This document shows, piece by piece, positions 43,133 through 51,589 of a stretch of 64,000 nucleotides of DNA. The stretch covers positions 62,001 through 126,000 of the forward strand of contig JBNGDB010000002.1 of NCBI GenBank assembly GCA_049975245.1, in the 5' to 3' direction. The DNA comes from UBA117 sp049975245 (GTDB taxonomy: Archaea; Methanobacteriota; Methanobacteria; Methanobacteriales; Methanobacteriaceae). Made by a program: the position numbers and the translations under genes. The notes beneath the pieces are model-generated. The model saw only the letters and a program-made list of their open reading frames with translations, had not been told where the DNA came from and searched no databases. Position 1 is the first letter of the stretch, and every line of letters starts with the position of its first letter.

Positions 43133-44200
43133 ATGTATAAAAAATCAATTTTAATTGTTATAATTCTTTTTACTTTTATCTTATCATTTAACATTTCTTT
43201 TGCCACTTCCGATCTGGTATCTCACGTAGAGTTTATTTCTAAAAATATCGGCCCCCGACCTGCAGGTTCATTAAACGAAGTAAAAACAGCGGATTATATT
43301 GCTGAAAAGTTCCGTAGCAACGGATTAGAAACTCAAATACAGGAATTTAAATATTATACTATTACTTCCAGTGAGGTTAAAACATCTCGAAATGTCATTG
43401 GAGTAATAAAAGGTGTTTCCGATAAAGAGATTATTATATGCGCTGATCTAGATACCGTTAAAGATTATAATACTGGAAATTACACCACTGGGGCTAGTGA
43501 TGCTTTAGTTCCTCTATCATTGCTGATTGGCCTGGCAGAAAAATATAAAAATAAAAAACCATACTATACAATAAAACTCATCGGATTCGGAGCAGGGGAG
43601 GATGGATTTACATATCCCCTTATATTACCTAGAAGAACTAATTTAAAGGCTAATAGTTATTATCAGATAATGTACTTGCCTTATTTAGTTGGATCACGTT
43701 ATTATATTTTATCAAATCAGGGCTTAGTTAATAATACAGTGGCGGTTCTAAGTTTAGAGGCATTAGGAATTGGGGATCCTTTTTTAGTATCTCAAGATTA
43801 TTATGCAGTGAATGATCAAAATTATATAAATTTTTTAATATTTTATAGTAATTTAAAAGATTATAACTTGAAAAAAATAGATTTTATGGCCTCAAAAATG
43901 GTTTCTGGTAATGAAGCACCTATTAGTCATGTTTATTTGCCTTTCTCAATAGCTAATATCCCATCCACCTTTTTAACCTCTATGAAAAATCCTAATATTT
44001 CCTCAGGGGTACATGATACTCAAAATGAGATGCCGAACTATTTAAGCTCCCAAGATACATACGAAAATCTTTTAAAAGAAAACGGTGGCAGAGAACAATT
44101 AGAGAAAAATTTGGAATATAAATTGGATTTGGTGGATAATTTGATAATAGGTACTACAGTTTATAATTTACTAAAAATTAACTATTTATATCATCCCTAA
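43133..44200 (+). CDS. secreted M28-peptidase-like protein with altered active site
   Basis: A signal peptide or anchor (MYKKSILIVIILFTF... SFA) is followed by an M28 zinc-aminopeptidase fold (HVEFISKNIGPRPAGS... TADYIAEKFRSNG). The usual H-x-D ligand motif reads ADLDT, so the zinc His is Asp; the second Asp is present in TGASDAL; the catalytic Glu-Glu reads GAGED, so the first Glu (base) is Gly; a His near the end (SGVHDTQNE) is kept. It may bind metal differently or have lost peptidase activity. Start at ATG 43133 with GATGATT upstream; an earlier ATG at 43121 is open. 39 bases behind the RDD gene. Confidence 0.72.
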   Translation: MYKKSILIVIILFTFILSFNISFATSDLVSHVEFISKNIGPRPAGSLNEVKTADYIAEKFRSNGLETQIQEFKYYTITSSEVKTSRNVIGVIKGVSDKEIIICADLDTVKDYNTGNYTTGASDALVPLSLLIGLAEKYKNKKPYYTIKLIGFGAGEDGFTYPLILPRRTNLKANSYYQIMYLPYLVGSRYYILSNQGLVNNTVAVLSLEALGIGDPFLVSQDYYAVNDQNYINFLIFYSNLKDYNLKKIDFMASKMVSGNEAPISHVYLPFSIANIPSTFLTSMKNPNISSGVHDTQNEMPNYLSSQDTYENLLKENGGREQLEKNLEYKLDLVDNLIIGTTVYNLLKINYLYHP

Positions 44201-44219
44201 AAAATTAAAAAAAATAATA

Positions 44220-44474
44220 TTATGGTTGTTCTGGTATCTCTGCGCCAACTTTTGAAAGTGCCCGGGCAATGATAAAAGTTGCTAATACAGCGATTATAGT
44301 AACAATTACAGCGTATACCAACAGCCCAATAATAGCATTGCCTGCCTTAAATAATTCAAGTATTACAGCTTTTATAGCTTCGTTCCAAGCTAAAGCAGCA
44401 ACTAAACCAAAAGCAGCTGTTATAAGTCCTGCAAATGTTTCTAAGAAAAGTATTTTAGTGCTTTTTTCACTCAT
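44220..44474 (-). CDS. DUF5654 family small membrane protein
   Basis: An 84-residue membrane protein of the DUF5654 family common in methanogens and halophiles; role unknown. It has two hydrophobic segments, LFLETFAGLITAAFGLVAALAWNEAIK and a second one of about 25 residues ending FIIARALSKV. The family core with the AALAWNEAI turn is clear. The ATG at 44474 stands behind GGAGGGTGAAA; a GTG two codons earlier lies inside the SD and is less likely. It converges on the M28-like gene. Confidence 0.85.
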   Translation of the reverse strand: MSEKSTKILFLETFAGLITAAFGLVAALAWNEAIKAVILELFKAGNAIIGLLVYAVIVTIIAVLATFIIARALSKVGAEIPEQP

Positions 44475-44838
44475 TTTCACCCTCCTATAATAAAAATTTG
44501 TTAATTATCTTTTTGTTAAAATATATATATAATATTTAGTTATTTCCACTAAACGGCCTTTTACCTCTTTAAAAATTCTATAATATTTAAAGTTAAGTAG
44601 AATTTTAATAATTTAAGAAATAGTAATTTTTAAATTCACATTAGACATCAAAAAAATGTGGGGGAATATAAATTTTTACTATCCAAAATAAAAAATTGAA
44701 TAAATTATAGTTTATATTAATTAATAGTAAATCCATTAAAATATTATTGAACAGAATATAAACTAAAATTTCTAAATCTTAATTTAATATTATTATTTGA
44801 TGTCTTAAATATATAGAAATAGTTACAAGGTGATCTAT
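44475..44838. other. intergenic region between DUF5654 gene and a microprotein gene
   Basis: About 360 bases, AT-rich, divergent promoters. No open frame of interest. An AAATATATATATAATATTTAG stretch (44518-44538) gives a TATA element for the minus-strand gene. Nothing else recognised. Confidence 0.4.
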
Positions 44839-44961
44839 TTGACAGCTTTAAACTGGAAAGAAATTGTTATTGGACTAATTATTGGCATCTTGTTAACTAT
44901 TATTATTAGAATTGCTTCCGAGAGGCTAACTTCAAATTTGGTGTTATCGGTTATGTTTTAA
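44839..44961 (+). CDS. candidate 40-residue membrane microprotein
   Basis: A TTG at 44839 follows a strong AAGGTGAT SD at 44827-44834 and opens a frame of 40 codons. It begins (M)TALNWKEIVIGLIIGILL, continues with one hydrophobic helix to about residue 23 and ends with RIASERLTSNLVLSVMF. The NWKEIVIGLIIG part resembles the start of DUF5518-type membrane proteins, so this may be a truncated remnant or a genuine microprotein. It is 20 bases upstream of the Cas4-like nuclease gene on the same strand. Confidence 0.45.
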   Translation: MTALNWKEIVIGLIIGILLTIIIRIASERLTSNLVLSVMF

Positions 44962-44981
44962 ATTAAAATTCTAATCATGGA

Positions 44982-45659
44982 ATGGATAACATGTTAAAAG
45001 ATCTAGAATATAAAAATCATCCCCAAATCTCAGAAGTGAAAATTGTAGATGGTAAGAATAATTTTCCCATAAGTTGGCTTAATAAACAAGGGTATTGTGA
45101 ATATTCTATATATTTGGAGAATTTTAAGCAGCTTAAAGTAAAACCAACTAAGGAAATGGTTAAAGGTCACAGAGAACATTCTATTTTAGAAGGTAAATTC
45201 CAAGAAGATGCTGAACCAGCAACATTTAGTGAAATGATGGAAACTTCAAAATCTACTGAAATATTTTCCAGAGAATTCTACGTTATATCGATTAAAAATG
45301 GTATCAGAGGATTTATTGATGAAATATGGATGACCCCTGATGAATTTGTTATAATAGATGATAAACCAGGGACTATTCCCTATCCTTCTAATATCAACCA
45401 AGTTTATGGATATTGTTTAGCATTCAAGGAAATGGTTGATGATGAGCGAAATATTGTGGCCGCACTTCGTGAGAGAGGTAGTGATAATATTTACTGGGCC
45501 AACAATTTCGATCAAAATGCTGAGAAACAAATAATCAATCTAATTAATCACATGCATATATTAATAGAAGGTAGAAAACCTTTTATACCTACTAATAATC
45601 CTAATAAGTGCAGAAAATGCAGATTCAATAGTGTTTGTGATGGTAAAACTATTTTTTAA
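44982..45659 (+). CDS. stand-alone Cas4-like PD-(D/E)XK nuclease with Fe-S cysteines
   Basis: The protein has the Cas4/RecB-nuclease layout: an N-terminal cysteine (C39), H63/H66 in GHREHS, then GFIDEIWM with D113, D126-D-K128 (the D-x-K of IIDDKPG), the helix motif Q140-V-Y-G-Y, and a C-terminal cluster C210-x2-C213-x5-C219. Four cysteines in this arrangement hold a 4Fe-4S cluster in Cas4, and D113, D126 and K128 are the metal site. There is no CRISPR array or other cas gene in the window, so it is a solo Cas4-type exonuclease, perhaps in repair. An ATG at 44991 is an alternative start. Confidence 0.8.
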   Translation: MDNMLKDLEYKNHPQISEVKIVDGKNNFPISWLNKQGYCEYSIYLENFKQLKVKPTKEMVKGHREHSILEGKFQEDAEPATFSEMMETSKSTEIFSREFYVISIKNGIRGFIDEIWMTPDEFVIIDDKPGTIPYPSNINQVYGYCLAFKEMVDDERNIVAALRERGSDNIYWANNFDQNAEKQIINLINHMHILIEGRKPFIPTNNPNKCRKCRFNSVCDGKTIF

Positions 45660-45771
45660 CAACATTGATCTACTATAATGATTTTATAAGACATTTACAA
45701 TTTTTTAAAATAAAAATAGTATAATTTTTTTTAATGTTTTGAATATATCTAATATATTTCATGTTTATATC

Positions 45772-47154
45772 CTATTTTTTGGCAAGAGAGGCGAATATTC
45801 CGGCAAAACATAGTATTGTAAAAATTATAAATGCTATTTTTATACTTTCTAATAATGCGGGATAATGCTGAGGCATTATCTGCACATTACCAATAAACAG
45901 TGAAAATATCAGTATAACTATTCCCATACTCATAGTTTGTCCAATTAATCGCATGGTGCTTACTGATGCAGATGCTACACCAAAAAATCTTCTTTCAACT
46001 GATCCCATGATGGCATTTGTATTGGGCGATGAAAATAAACCAAATCCAAGCCCTAAAAGGGCTAAACCCATTATAATAAAGTTTATACTGGTCTGGTCAT
46101 TAATAAAGGTGAATACGAAAAGGCCTAATGTTACTATTGCCATACCAATAGATGCTATTAGGCGGGGTTCATATTTATCAGATAATCTTCCCGCTAAAGG
46201 TGCCATTATAGCCATAATTATGGGTTGAGCAACTAAAATTAGTCCAGCAGATTGAGGATCAAATCCTTTCAAGTACTGTAGATATAAGCTCAAAAGAAAA
46301 GTCACACCAAAAGTAGCACTGTAGTTGATTAATGCGGCTAAATTAGAAAAAGCAAAAGTAGCGTTCTTAAAAAAGAGTTTCATATCCAAAACAGGACTTT
46401 CGGCTTTTAATTCCCACTTAATAAAACCTATTATTCCCACTATTCCTGCAATTATCAACAACAAACCAAGTGTTCCAGGTAGCAGTGAAAATCCATATAT
46501 TAAAATTAGTAGGGAGAAACTGTAAAAAATTGATCCAGGCATGTCAAATTTTTCACCTTTACACACGGCCCATTCCATCTTAAGCTTCCATAATGTTAAG
46601 AAAATTACCAACAAACCTAAAGGCACCATTAAAATGAAAAGACTTCTCCAACCAATAAATTGTGTTAAAAAACCCCCTAAAAAGGGACCTAAAGAAAGAC
46701 CCACATAAACTGATGCTATATTTATCCCTATAGCTTTTCCCCTATCTTTTGGTGGGAATACGTGGGTTATGATTGCCAGTCCAGTAACAAATATCATTGC
46801 TGAACCAATTCCCTGTAAAACTCTAAATATGATGAGGGTTAATGCAGAGGGTGCCAGTGCCGAAAGTAATGATGAAATTGTAAATATTATGATACCATAG
46901 ATAAATACCTTTTTCATTCCAAATATGTCTGCAATTCTTCCAAAAGGTACAGCAAACATGGCAGCTGCTAATAAATATGAGGTTGCCACCCAGCTTAACA
47001 GTATGGCGTCTGTGGCAAATTCCATACCAATAGAGGGGAGAGCGATATTTATTGAAGAGCCCATAAAGGGTGTAATAAAAGATGTTATTGATGCAATTAT
47101 TATAGCAGATAATTTTATAGCATTGTTATCCATTGTATTATCTATTTTTTCCAT
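45772..47154 (-). CDS. MFS transporter, DHA2 family (14 helices)
   Basis: A proton-driven drug/solute exporter of the cytoplasmic membrane. About 460 residues with 14 predicted helices. The motif A loop GRIADIFGMKKVFIYG lies between helices 2 and 3, motif C-like GPFLGGFLTQFIGWRSLF at about residues 155-172, and a second motif-A-like GRLSDKYEPR follows the middle. The N-terminal MGSSINIALPSIGMEF and VATSYLLAAAMF segments are typical for DHA2. SD GGGGAAG. It is transcribed alone. Substrate unknown. Confidence 0.9.
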   Translation of the reverse strand: MEKIDNTMDNNAIKLSAIIIASITSFITPFMGSSINIALPSIGMEFATDAILLSWVATSYLLAAAMFAVPFGRIADIFGMKKVFIYGIIIFTISSLLSALAPSALTLIIFRVLQGIGSAMIFVTGLAIITHVFPPKDRGKAIGINIASVYVGLSLGPFLGGFLTQFIGWRSLFILMVPLGLLVIFLTLWKLKMEWAVCKGEKFDMPGSIFYSFSLLILIYGFSLLPGTLGLLLIIAGIVGIIGFIKWELKAESPVLDMKLFFKNATFAFSNLAALINYSATFGVTFLLSLYLQYLKGFDPQSAGLILVAQPIIMAIMAPLAGRLSDKYEPRLIASIGMAIVTLGLFVFTFINDQTSINFIIMGLALLGLGFGLFSSPNTNAIMGSVERRFFGVASASVSTMRLIGQTMSMGIVILIFSLFIGNVQIMPQHYPALLESIKIAFIIFTILCFAGIFASLAKK

Positions 47155-47336
47155 AAATTCTTCCCCAATAAAATTAATGGTTAACTTTTATAAGATTATT
47201 TATTCTAATTATGACTTTCCATGATTAAACTCAATTGAAATTGGTTAATACTAAATTATAATTTCAATAATATAATTCTTATTGTATGTTGAATTTATTA
47301 TCTTTTAAAAATAAAAAAAATGATGGAATTGATCCA

Positions 47337-48836
47337 TCAGAATTTAACTGGAGATTCTAAACCAGCCATTTTAACTCCTGTTAAGGCTGATGCTTCCACA
47401 CTTAGCGATCTTAGATCATCTTTTTCTAATTTGAAAACATCAGTGTTTCCTGCCTGTTGAGTTAACATGCATATTTCTTCAGTCATAGCTTCTATGTATC
47501 TTGCCACTCTTTTACCGCCTTCTATATAATCTAAACGTCTTCTAAGTTGCGGGTTTTGTGTAGCAATACCTTTCCTACAAGTACCTGCATAACACATCTG
47601 GCAAACTCTACAACCAATGGAAACTAGTGCTGAAGTCCCTATGTAAACAGCATCCGCGCCAAGGGCTATTGCCTTTGCAACATCAGCACCACTACGTATA
47701 CCACCAGCAGCAACAAGACTTACCTTTTCACGTAAATTTATATGTTTTAGAGCTTCATCTGCTTCAACAATTGCTGCTATGGTTGGTACTCCTGAATGTT
47801 CAGTGACCACATCTGGACCAGCTCCAGTTCCGCCTTGCATTCCATCCACTACTATAATATCTGCTCCACCTTTAGCTGCAATTTTAACATCGTCACTTAC
47901 CCTTCCTGATGTAAATTTAACAATAATAGGAACTTTCCAATCGGTAATTTCCCTTAATTGGGAAATCTTCATACTTAAGTCCTCTGGTCCTACAATGTCC
48001 ATGTGTCTTGCTGGACTCAAGGCATCAGTTCCTTCAGGAATCATTCTAATCTTAGATACTTCTGCTGTGACTTTTTCTCCAAGTAAATGGCCGCCCATAC
48101 CAGATTTAGCACCTTGACCTATTTTTATTTCTATTGCATCTGAATTATTGAGGTAATCCGCTGATACACCAAATCTACCAGATGCATATTGTGCTATGAG
48201 TTTTGAGGCGTATTTTCGTTCTTCAGGCAGCATACCCCCTTCACCAGTATTTGTAGCAGTACCAGAAAGTGTAGCACCCATGGCTAAAGCTATTTTGGCT
48301 TCTTTGCTTAGAGCACCAAATGACATGGCAGCAATCATTATAGGAGTATCAATTATCAGAGGATTTTCTGCATATCTATTACCTAAAACCACTTTGGTAT
48401 TACAAGGTTCCCGGTATTTGTCTATAGGTGGTCTAGAAACTTGAGCTGGAACAATAACCAGATCGTCAAAGGTGGGTATTACCCTGGTTGCTCCACAACC
48501 TCTTACTTTGTAGGATCCTTCAGATGATTTACGATTAATTTCCACTAAATCATTAAAGGACCAAACATTCCTTCTATCTTCTGGAACAGCATTAACCTCA
48601 ATTGCATTATTAGGACACATTTCTTCACAAATTCTGCATCCTACACAGTTTTCATGATGTATAGGGTAAGGTTCACCGTCGATAATTTCATAAACGTCAT
48701 GTGGACAGTTATTGTAACAAGAGAAACAGTTTTTACATAGTTCTTCATTACGATTATCACAAAGATACCAGCAGCATCCAGGCCGGTCAAAGTTTCTCAT
48801 ACAGAGATCTTTGCTTCTTTCGACTTTAAATGGCAT
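47337..48836 (-). CDS. glutamate synthase, FMN/Fe-S domain subunit (archaeal type)
   Basis: This subunit carries the central FMN-binding TIM-barrel where 2-oxoglutarate and ammonia become glutamate. Its N-terminal 80 residues contain two 4Fe-4S motifs (C34-x2-C37-x2-C40-x3-C44 and C64-x2-C67-x2-C70-x3-C74) plus C12, C21, C22 and C26. Then come GDRYAENPLII-like and MSFGALSKEAKIALAMGA, GEGGMLPEE, KIGQGAKSGMGGHLLGEKV, VDGMQGGTGAGP, and the C-x4-C-x4-C Fe-S cysteines in GCRVCQMCYAGTCRKGI. The glutaminase and GXGXG domains are separate genes upstream. Its ATG overlaps the stop of the FrhB-like gene (TAATG), so they are coupled. Confidence 0.92.
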   Translation of the reverse strand: MPFKVERSKDLCMRNFDRPGCCWYLCDNRNEELCKNCFSCYNNCPHDVYEIIDGEPYPIHHENCVGCRICEEMCPNNAIEVNAVPEDRRNVWSFNDLVEINRKSSEGSYKVRGCGATRVIPTFDDLVIVPAQVSRPPIDKYREPCNTKVVLGNRYAENPLIIDTPIMIAAMSFGALSKEAKIALAMGATLSGTATNTGEGGMLPEERKYASKLIAQYASGRFGVSADYLNNSDAIEIKIGQGAKSGMGGHLLGEKVTAEVSKIRMIPEGTDALSPARHMDIVGPEDLSMKISQLREITDWKVPIIVKFTSGRVSDDVKIAAKGGADIIVVDGMQGGTGAGPDVVTEHSGVPTIAAIVEADEALKHINLREKVSLVAAGGIRSGADVAKAIALGADAVYIGTSALVSIGCRVCQMCYAGTCRKGIATQNPQLRRRLDYIEGGKRVARYIEAMTEEICMLTQQAGNTDVFKLEKDDLRSLSVEASALTGVKMAGLESPVKF

Positions 48837-49966
48837 TATTTACCCCCATTATCTTTTTTATCATTCTTATTCTTCATAGATTTAAATATGGGACATGCTG
48901 CATATTTAGTTCCTGAAGCTTTTAATACGTCGGCAACATTATCTGTTATTTTGGGTATTGGTTTCCATGGCTCTGAAGGACTTTTGTCAACCACCATAAC
49001 TTTATCAACTATTTTATTGGCCAGGGCATAACTTAATAATGCTGTAGCCACTCCACCATCTTGTCCATTTATCATTGGTGCTTTAGCTGACATAATTTTT
49101 ATATAATTCCCAAAGGGATTTCTTTCAGATTCTTCTTTACTTACTATATCTTCAGAAACATAGGTTCGAGGACATGCCACATAACAAGCATTACATCCTT
49201 CGGGACATTCTCCTTTAATTTCCGGTTTACGATCCTCTATTTTAATAATATCTTCTGGACATGCCCAATAACAAGCACCGCATAATACGCAAGCACCAAT
49301 ATCGATCACATCACCTTTTAAATCTTTAAATTGACATGAACTTACTTCTGATATAAAATCTTCGTCAGGTATAAATCTTCTAGAAATTACAGGCCTTCCA
49401 ACCTTTTCTCTATTTTTTATTTCCAATTTATTAGCATTTTTCTTTTCAACTGCTAATCGATCCATTAACACTAATCCTTTATCAGAAATAGGCTGAGTTT
49501 TAATGTAATAATCTTTTTCTGCATTTTCTACTAATTCTAAACCTTTATCAGTCCTTATTATAATAGTAGACCATCCATCAGGTGAACCTACCGAACCAAC
49601 TGATATATCTGATTGTTCAGAAGTAAAATCCATACATATCTGACAGCTTTTACGAATACATTTTTTTGCCTCATCTAGAGGAATTTTAAACACTTTATCT
49701 TGAGTTAAATAGAACCATAAATATCCCTTTTCGATCCTACACTCTTCAATATCTTTCATATCAATATTGTATTGATTTAATAACTCTTTCATGTAATTAT
49801 AGGAAAAGTTTTCCATACAAAAAAGTCCAATAGTTAAATCTACTGGAAAATCACCTATATTATCGTGATATTTTTCCATTTTGGATGCGGCAAGAATCTG
49901 ACAAGGTGTTCCAATCATGGCCACATTGTCTTGATTATTTTTAATCTGATTAATTTCTTTCATCAT
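48836..49966 (-). CDS. FrhB-like F420-binding oxidoreductase subunit, circularly permuted
   Basis: The protein has both halves of the F420 hydrogenase/dehydrogenase beta-subunit fold, but in reversed order. Residues 15-150 match the usual C-terminal half (VAMIGTPCQILAASKME, GLFCMENFSY, C103/C108/C111, ISVGSVGSPDGWSTIIIRT). Residues 221-265 are a two-cluster ferredoxin (CVLCGACYWACP and CPEGCNACYVACP), and 290-360 match the usual N-terminal half (NGQDGGVATALLSYALANK, PWKPIPKITDNVADVLKASG). Such subunits use FAD to exchange electrons with F420. Between the GXGXG and FMN subunits of glutamate synthase, it likely feeds them from F420H2. Confidence 0.8.
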   Translation of the reverse strand: MMKEINQIKNNQDNVAMIGTPCQILAASKMEKYHDNIGDFPVDLTIGLFCMENFSYNYMKELLNQYNIDMKDIEECRIEKGYLWFYLTQDKVFKIPLDEAKKCIRKSCQICMDFTSEQSDISVGSVGSPDGWSTIIIRTDKGLELVENAEKDYYIKTQPISDKGLVLMDRLAVEKKNANKLEIKNREKVGRPVISRRFIPDEDFISEVSSCQFKDLKGDVIDIGACVLCGACYWACPEDIIKIEDRKPEIKGECPEGCNACYVACPRTYVSEDIVSKEESERNPFGNYIKIMSAKAPMINGQDGGVATALLSYALANKIVDKVMVVDKSPSEPWKPIPKITDNVADVLKASGTKYAACPIFKSMKNKNDKKDNGGK

Positions 49967-50652
49967 CCTTCCTCCGATTCTTTTCCATAAAACGGACGTT
50001 TACTTAATGGAACAATTTTCTTGAATTTTTTATATTCATTTTCCTCTAAATTGAAGCCGTAGTTTAGCAAAATTTCTTGAAGTTCATTTTTATCAGAATC
50101 ATCAATCTCTATAACTTTAGCATTTTTTCCGAGGCTCTTTATAGTGCCCAAAACATAAATAGCTCCACGAATGATTGATTCACCAGCGTCTTCGGCAATA
50201 TCTCCTAAAATGATAATACGTCCACCCATCATAAAAAGACCAGTCATAAAACCAGAGTTTCCACCTATTATAATGGTTCCATCTTTCATAATTTCTCCAG
50301 TTCTTGAGCCTACATCCCTTTTTACCACAACTGTACCACCGTAAATTCCCTGACCTACACCATCACCGGCAGATCCGTCAATAACTATTTCCCCAGCAGT
50401 CATATTATCTGCAGGGAACCATCCGGCATTGCCTTTAATATGAATTTTGGACTCATGTATCATGGTCCCTACGAAGTATCCTGCACTACCATCAACTATT
50501 AATTCAACAGGTTCAGTTAATCCAGCAATGAGATAGTGCATAGCATTAGGATTCTTAATTATAATCCGATCATACTCTGTGGCTGCCTTTTTAATTTCTC
50601 TATTTACGTCCCGGGGTTCTTTCATATTAGCGTCTATTTCAATTTCCCGCAT
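49963..50652 (-). CDS. glutamate synthase, GXGXG (GltB3) domain subunit
   Basis: The right-handed beta-helix domain of glutamate synthase as a separate protein of 229 residues. Repeated glycine turns are visible: VDGSAGYFVGTMIHES, KGNAGWFPADNM, IDGSAGDGVGQGIYGG, RDVGSRTGEIMKDG, GGNSGFMTGLFMMGG. In the bacterial enzyme this part has a structural role around the ammonia channel. The ATG at 50652 follows AGGTGATTTTC. The gene overlaps the FrhB-like gene by 4 bases and lies 16 bases behind the glutaminase gene. Confidence 0.92.
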   Translation of the reverse strand: MREIEIDANMKEPRDVNREIKKAATEYDRIIIKNPNAMHYLIAGLTEPVELIVDGSAGYFVGTMIHESKIHIKGNAGWFPADNMTAGEIVIDGSAGDGVGQGIYGGTVVVKRDVGSRTGEIMKDGTIIIGGNSGFMTGLFMMGGRIIILGDIAEDAGESIIRGAIYVLGTIKSLGKNAKVIEIDDSDKNELQEILLNYGFNLEENEYKKFKKIVPLSKRPFYGKESEEG

Positions 50653-50668
50653 GAAAATCACCTATATC

Positions 50669-51589
50669 TTAATAAATTTCGTAAACCCTTACTTCTCCTG
50701 GAGATATTTGTTCAACATCGTGGGTATCCATCACTTCTCTTAGAGCTACCTCTTCAGATGCAATAGCAAAAACTTCGTCATTTTCTGCCATAACACCGGG
50801 CCTTAATCCTAATTGGTCTTTGGCTATACCAACCCCATTAGGAGTCCCTACCACATATGAAAACGGACCATCCATATCCTTTACAGATTGTTGTAGTGCT
50901 TCTTCCAGAGAGTATCCTTCTGATAATTTATCTGCTACATAATGTACTATACATTCAGTATCGTTATTTGTTTCGAAAATATGACCCTTCCTTTCCAGAG
51001 GGTCTCTTATTTTCCAGTAATTGGTAATTTGACCGTTATGAACCACAGTTATATCAGGAATTATATAGGTCTGGAAGGGATGGGCATGATATCGGTCTAC
51101 AATACTTTCTGTTGAGAATCTAGTATGGCCAATAGCATGAGTTCCCATTTTTGTCCGTGTATCATATCTTTGGGCTATTTCTTCCACAGAACCAACGTCT
51201 TTAATCATTTCGAAAGAATGACTACCGTTTAATACTATAACATCCACTATTTTATCAATATCCATTATTAACGGTTTTAATTGAGAAAAAGATTCCAAAC
51301 CGATTTTGCAGCGGTAAATATTGTAATTTTCTACAGAAGGAATAATTTCATCATTTTTTATAGGGCTGGCTAGTTGAACCACTTCTTTAACTTGTTCTAA
51401 AAGACCTTTTCTTTCTTTAACTTCAATATTTAGTAAGTAATCGTTGTCTTCTAATCCTAAACCTCCGTAAATAGCAAAACCTGCTGAATCTGGCCCTCTG
51501 TGTTGTAGGGCTTTAAGCATTTTTGTCATAGCGTCACCTACATGATGAAGCTTTTTATCTTTAAATACGACTCCTGCTATTCCACACAA
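50669..51589 (-). CDS. glutamate synthase glutaminase subunit (class II amidotransferase)
   Basis: N-terminal-nucleophile glutamine amidotransferase. The start gives MCGIAGVVF with the catalytic Cys2; the LQHRGPDSAGFAIYGG loop, GHTRFSTESIVDRYHAHPF, VHNGQITNYWKIRDPLERKG and NDTECIVHYVAD complete the class II active site. It releases ammonia from glutamine for the FMN subunit. The start is a TTG at 51589 behind a perfect AGGAGGT SD, overlapping the 3' end of pdxT by 13 bases. Length 306 suits a single-domain glutaminase. Confidence 0.92.
   Translation of the reverse strand: MCGIAGVVFKDKKLHHVGDAMTKMLKALQHRGPDSAGFAIYGGLGLEDNDYLLNIEVKERKGLLEQVKEVVQLASPIKNDEIIPSVENYNIYRCKIGLESFSQLKPLIMDIDKIVDVIVLNGSHSFEMIKDVGSVEEIAQRYDTRTKMGTHAIGHTRFSTESIVDRYHAHPFQTYIIPDITVVHNGQITNYWKIRDPLERKGHIFETNNDTECIVHYVADKLSEGYSLEEALQQSVKDMDGPFSYVVGTPNGVGIAKDQLGLRPGVMAENDEVFAIASEEVALREVMDTHDVEQISPGEVRVYEIY

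Noticed and set aside
48836..49966. FrhB-like gene read as an N-terminally truncated FrhB
   Set aside because: The motifs normally at the N-terminus are present, but at the C-terminus; nothing is lost, so permutation explains it and truncation does not.
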